A stretch of DNA of 64,000 nt from Turnera subulata (Eukaryota; Streptophyta; Magnoliopsida; Malpighiales; Passifloraceae): contig JAKUCV010004336.1 in NCBI GenBank assembly GCA_028386065.3, forward strand, positions 1 to 64,000, in the 5' to 3' direction. Position 1 is the first letter of the stretch. Every line of letters begins with the position of its first letter. A program made the position numbers and the translations under genes. Of the stretch, positions 59,642 to 64,000 are shown piece by piece. Below the pieces are notes generated by a model. The model was not told where the DNA came from. It did no database searches and worked only from the letters and a program-made list of their open reading frames with translations.

Positions 59642-61294
59642 TCAACTGTTTCCGGCGTTTTCTTTTCGACCCGGAGCTGCAGGGTCCTCCTGCGGTTTTG
59701 GTTTTGGTTTTCGCATGAATTTAGCCCAAGTGCAGATTTCAAATGCTATAACGATGACACCCAACAATGCAAGGATGCCAACATAAGCCCATCTCCAAAC
59801 CGCCTGGTGTGGCTTCAATATATTAATCCCGTGAAACATGTTAAGTGAGATCACAACGAGCAGTGAATAGCCAAGGCAGTGATGGTATAGGTTCCAGTGT
59901 TTTCTGTACTCATCTGTCTCCTCTGGTTTCAAACGTATTGCCAGTGCCTGCAAATGTTGATGATCATTATTGATGCAACAAATAACACTAGACTCCACCA
60001 AAATGAACTTGTAGAGAACGAGATCGAGGGGGTTTTACTTGCAGGGTTGTGAATGCAAAGATGAGCATGGAGTAGAGCCGGTGGGTACGAAAGGTATAGT
60101 ATCTTGAAATGTGTCCAAGCCATAAGCCTACGACCCAGCCAGAAGTTCCCAGAATGTAGCCAGTAATTTGGCAGCTGACGTGAAAATAATACCATTTATC
60201 CTTCGATTCTAACGGGTATCTGGAATACCTTGCTATAATAACTCCAGCAGGCAAGAATGTACCCCACCCTATGATGTTCAGGATGCCATGCACCTGAAGA
60301 AAACCAAAGACCACAAGCAGAACATTGGCTTCATCAAGGTAACAGAAATGCTCCCAATTGCATGTGCCTTACAGGAATGTTTCAGTTAGTTGAGTATTGG
60401 ATATGCAGAAAATATTTACCACATATTGATAGAAATGGTAGTTCCCACTATGATGTATGTTAATCTTTCTCCGGTAGATCATTACCATAAGTTATTACAT
60501 AACAGTAACCATCCTTGGTTTTTCAGGAGGAAAAGAAAGGTTTCTTTTTTGTATAGTTGAGATATGCCTCATTTCCTGATGGAGTTTAAAGCTTTTCGAT
60601 CGAAAATAACACTTAAGCTAAGTGAAGGAAACTTAAGGCTTCTTACCATTCTCAAGTGGTTCACGTGCTTGTCTACATGTTCAGCTGTCGCATCCATCAA
60701 GTTAATTGTCTCAGTGCTATCAACGTTGTCGAGAGATTTGGGATGCATCATTGGCTGTAAGCCTCTTTCTTCTAATCCAACCTGCCACACATGATTCAAC
60801 CTTGAAATGTTGTACCAAGAAGGCAGAATTACCGTTGCATGCAGTGTGTAAAATTTCGTTGTAGCTTCATATTCTGCTAGCTTGTTCTCAAATCCCACTT
60901 CAACTTCTGACGGCAGAAGCTTGCATCCTTGCTTAATATCGCTCGTGATGTTGTAGGTATGGATTGACAATGATCCATTCAGGTGCCTTAGCATTATTAT
61001 TGCCCTGGTTCCAATCATTTGCGGTCTCTTCTGTGGATTGACGCCCCAGGCTAGCCACCTTAAATCGGGCTGTTCATTTACGCCAACAAGAATATCGACT
61101 CTGTTGGCATTTTGTTTGTTTATTTCCCAGCCAAATTCAACCCCCAGGGTGGTCTGTTTCTTGCAGTTGGAGATGTTCTTCGTCTGAGCTAAAAGGGAGA
61201 AACTCTCACTGCATGGTATGTAATGAGCGGTAGCAGCGGACAGAACAAGGAACAAGGCTGATATGATGACTGCACAGACTGTTGTCGAAGTCAT
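59642..61294 (-). CDS. Cytochrome b561 and DOMON domain-containing protein; 3 exons
   Basis: Exons: 61294-60647, 60293-60039 and 59947-59642. They total 1209 bp, 402 residues, the normal CYBDOM length. Members are membrane redox proteins thought to move electrons, probably from ascorbate, across the plasma membrane to apoplastic acceptors. A signal peptide (1-23, ending near TAHYIPC) leads into a DOMON domain (about 40-200; DLRWLAWGVNP, GTRAIIML). Then comes a b561 core whose haem-ligand candidates are His218 (VHGILN), His254 (FHVSCQ), His287 (RTHRLY) and His323/324 (NLYHHCLGY). Further hydrophobic helices follow (LLVVISLNMFHG, YVGILALLGVIVIAF). The short Pro/Lys-rich tail is cytosolic. All borders are GT/AG. 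A TATA motif lies only about 35 bp before the ATG, implying a very short 5' UTR or another start site. Confidence 0.94.
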
Positions 61295-61327
61295 TTTTTA
61301 ATGATTGATCTCTCTCTTTTCTGCAAT

Positions 61328-61336
61328 TTTATATAA
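61328..61336 (-). promoter_or_regulatory. TATA-like box upstream of the CYBDOM gene
   Basis: ATTATATAA-type motif on the minus strand, about 35 bp upstream of the ATG. It is unusually close, so it may be a chance match. Confidence 0.35.
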
Positions 61337-63321
61337 TGTACAGATTAAGGAATCTGCTACCTATGGAACGTGTATGTTGGTTAAAACGTTTAAACGTTTT
61401 TTGATGCCAGTTAAAACGTTTAAACTAAGTTACAAACTTTTGTCTGGGCTCAATCCAAGATGTACTGCATAATTTTCTGTCATATTCTCCACTTCCTAAA
61501 AGCATAGGCCAAGAGTCTTTACAGTTACACTTGCTCTTTAGCATATGGTGAAGTAGGAATGAGGCTAATTATTTCATTGATTCTCCATCGTTCCTTTTGT
61601 ACCCCCGTTAAAAGTGTTAAGCTGTGAAATCCTAATGGATAAAGCAAATGTTCATATACAAAAGGTCTTCATAGTCTTTGAAAATCGAAGTGATTAATAT
61701 AATCTTTCATTAGGACCCTATATGAAAACACTCACGGTTCAAGCTTCTAACCATTCTAACCATGCTTTGGTCTTAATTGAGTGTTTTTTTTTTCTCACTC
61801 ATTAGTTAGGCCAGTTCGAGCCAGGACGGGCCATCACATTGAAAGATAAAACACTCGCAAATAGATGCGCTTTATGATTCAAGTTTTACACAAAGAATTT
61901 TGGAAGAAAAAAAGAGGTATGCCCATTTTGTAATGTTTACGCAATTAATGTTCCCCATTTCCTAACAAATGCTTTTATGTTCTTATATCACATCAAACAT
62001 GAAGAAGGGGTAGGGGGGGGGGGTTTGGTGGGGGCTTTTGTGCCAGAAAAGAATGGTGATAGTAGCGGCTACGTACTTGTCCTATTTGGAGTGGCATCCG
62101 AGCAATCTCTTTGTAGATATTAGCCGCATGGAATGGAAGTCACAAAAAGGTAATGATCATGCAATGCAGCAATGGGAATTTTAATTGATTCCATACTTCA
62201 AGATGAACTTTCAAAAGTAACAATTAGAATCACACACATTTTCTTATTCTTTTTTTCTTCCTTGTTTAATTAAGTTGTCAAGAATCATGATCAAGATAAA
62301 ATGACACATAACTCATGTTTCACATCCTTGTTTATGTGCTTTCGCCAGTGAACCAAGAAATTCGATTAAACTTTTGCTTTGTGGGAGAAAAGACCGAAAT
62401 AGAGATTCTCATGTTCTTTAGCCTTTTTTTTTTTTTTTCCTTTAAAACCTGATTGGTGTGGTGGTCCGTACGCCAGCATGACACATTTGAGAACCAAGCA
62501 TCTTGGCCTAAATGTTCATTTCCATTCCAGAAGAACTAATTGAACATTTTTAGGCCTTATCATTTTCTGTAGTGATTAACAAAAGTTTAAGAATTTGATT
62601 ATCTAAAAAAAGAAAGAAGTTTAAGAATTTGCCAGGACACAAACTACCTACCCTATTCAAATATATTTTCGCCTCTAGAGTTCCATAACCCATGTACAGT
62701 ATTATATATTTTCTGTTGTCTGAAAAAGAAAAATTGTATGCATGCATGCGGTCTCTTCAGGAATGCATAAAACATGTTCTAAACCCCCCAAAGAAAAGTA
62801 AACTAATCTAATTATCAGGTTATATTATCGCATGTTAGAGAAAAAAATAAGGTTATATACTTTTTTAAAATTATATATGTATGTACTCTAGATATGTCCA
62901 AATGTAGACACACAACACAACTAACTATACTTTGACTACTGCTCCGAAATCAATATTCGGCAGATCAAGAGGAAGGGAGTTGACAAGATTTTGATGGTGT
63001 GTCAAACTATATTGCAGAAAACGTTGACCATTGCCTCTCCAACAAACACTTGCACACATTAGTTGAAGAACAGCTACGTTTAGATTTCTGTCAACTCTTT
63101 AGAAAATTTGGGTGTGTTGTATTCTACTTTGACTAAATCTGTCCCTTTGATCTTGCCACTTTTCTCTAATTAATAATGCAATGCAGTCATGCACCCTCGT
63201 GTGGTCTATTTAAAATATAATCTTTTTCAAGCCTTTTGTATTCTTTATAGTAGCTGTTGAATGTGGACTCCTAAAGTGCAAGTGCATATGCATTCAAATC
63301 GATACCTTCTCCCAAAATTTT
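61337..63321. other. Intergenic spacer and upstream region of the STIG1-like gene
   Basis: No gene seen. It contains repeats of TTAAAACGTTTAAAC near 61378-61424, a G-rich run at 62010-62034 and poly-T tracts. The last few hundred bases are promoter of the STIG1-like gene. Confidence 0.4.
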
Positions 63322-63331
63322 CTATTTAAAA
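63322..63331 (+). promoter_or_regulatory. Probable TATA box of the STIG1-like gene
   Basis: CTATTTAAAA, about 107 bp upstream of the ATG. It implies a 5' UTR of about 75-80 nt, which is CT/CA-rich as is common in plant leaders. Confidence 0.6.
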
Positions 63332-63437
63332 CCCCACTCTACCTCCAATCTTCATTCACTTAGCATCCTATTACCTTATATATCACTCTCTCCTCCGTCT
63401 CTCATACACACGCACTTAATTACAATCGGGAAAAAAG

Positions 63438-63917
63438 ATGAAGCTACTGAAAGCTCTCTTGATGCTTAACATTTTCATGGCTCTAGTCGTTAACATTTCT
63501 GCCTTAGCCCTCAAAGATGAAGAAGATAAGAACGGTGATGATCATGATCATACCGATCATGAAGTGACCCAAGAATATTCTTCGGATGACATAGAGGACG
63601 AAGAGCTTTCTTCTTCTCAAAATGGAGGTAGTCGGTTTCTACGTGAAAAGAAGATGAAGAGGCTAAGGTGCAACAAGTTCCCTATGATATGCCATTTCCA
63701 GGGAAGCCCGGGGCCTCATTGTTGCAAGAAGAAGTGTGTCAATGTTTTGAGAGATGGTCTTAACTGTGGGAAGTGCGGGAAGAAGTGCAAGTACAATGAG
63801 ACATGTTGCAATGGCAAGTGTGTGAATCCATCCTTCAATAGAAGCCATTGTGGGGGTTGCAACAACCGGTGCGATAGCGGGAGCATTTGTGCTTTTGGCC
63901 TTTGCAACTATGCATAG
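63438..63917 (+). CDS. STIG1-like secreted cysteine-rich protein, intronless
   Basis: 159 residues in one exon. It has a hydrophobic signal peptide (1-24, LLKALLMLNIFMALVVNISA), then an acidic, His/Asp-rich variable region (25-70), then a STIG1 domain (about 76-159) with 16 cysteines. Domain landmarks are CNKFPMIC, GPHCCKKKC, NCGKCGKKC, ETCCNGKC and HCGGCNNRC, ending CAFGLCNYA. STIG1 proteins are small secreted proteins; the founding members act in stigma exudate and pollen tube growth, others elsewhere in the plant. N-glycosylation sequons NET and NRS lie in the domain. The length and cysteine spacing are standard and the protein looks intact. The start follows AAAAAAG and is the only in-frame ATG before the signal peptide. 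Confidence 0.95.
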   Translation: MKLLKALLMLNIFMALVVNISALALKDEEDKNGDDHDHTDHEVTQEYSSDDIEDEELSSSQNGGSRFLREKKMKRLRCNKFPMICHFQGSPGPHCCKKKCVNVLRDGLNCGKCGKKCKYNETCCNGKCVNPSFNRSHCGGCNNRCDSGSICAFGLCNYA

Positions 63918-64000
63918 CAAGGGTGGAGGGAGGGATGCATCAATTCTTTGATCGATGAGAAATTAATTTCTATACGTTTTTGTGGAGCAATTTCTTTGTC

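Overview
The window is nuclear DNA of a flowering plant, almost certainly a eudicot. It carries intron-rich plant genes (a plastid-targeted branching-enzyme-like protein, a plant Aurora kinase, a very-long-chain fatty acid condensing enzyme, a DOMON/cytochrome b561 protein and a STIG1-like protein) set among nested transposable elements in AT-rich spacer. I cannot name the species from the sequence alone.

Layout. 1-11.7 kb is a graveyard of mobile elements. It holds a 5S-rRNA-bearing LTR fragment against a decayed LINE, a 2.76-kb terminal-inverted-repeat element with a tiny complete LTR element inside it, a retrotransposon RNase H fragment, an 889-bp Mutator-like element with a perfect 9-bp target duplication, and a tRNA-derived SINE. 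11.7-22.2 kb is a Mutator-like element that seems to carry a captured gene fragment. An 8.7-kb Tekay/Del-type Ty3/gypsy chromovirus is inserted in it. 22.3-22.5 kb is a second SINE. 23.8-38.1 kb is one 21-exon gene (branching enzyme 3 type, minus strand). 39.2-41.6 kb is a 7-exon gene for a YggS/PROSC pyridoxal-phosphate homeostasis protein (minus strand). 42.2-46.3 kb holds a third SINE and a decayed LINE. 47.0-52.9 kb is a solo LTR with a second solo LTR of the same family inserted in inverse orientation, each with a perfect 5-bp target duplication. 54.2-63.9 kb is gene-rich: Aurora kinase (+), 3-ketoacyl-CoA synthase (-), CYBDOM protein (-) and STIG1-like (+).

For the multi-exon genes I set exon borders by reading splice sites and conserved protein order. 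In every case the summed exon lengths are divisible by three and give a protein of normal family length (918, 247, 309, 511 and 402 residues).

The genes do not form a pathway together; their order looks like ordinary plant gene order. The most unusual signals are: (i) arrays of a 14-16-bp imperfect palindrome (arms GGGAT/ATCCC, spacer GTNN) in the LTRs of two related families, with paired arm changes that keep the symmetry; (ii) a chromovirus gag-pol frame that is continuous for 4.6 kb but has 14 nonsense codons, all explicable by C-to-T type changes; (iii) two enzyme-family genes that have lost catalytic residues (GH13 nucleophile in the branching enzyme, active-site His in the KCS); and (iv) a 344-bp complete LTR element.
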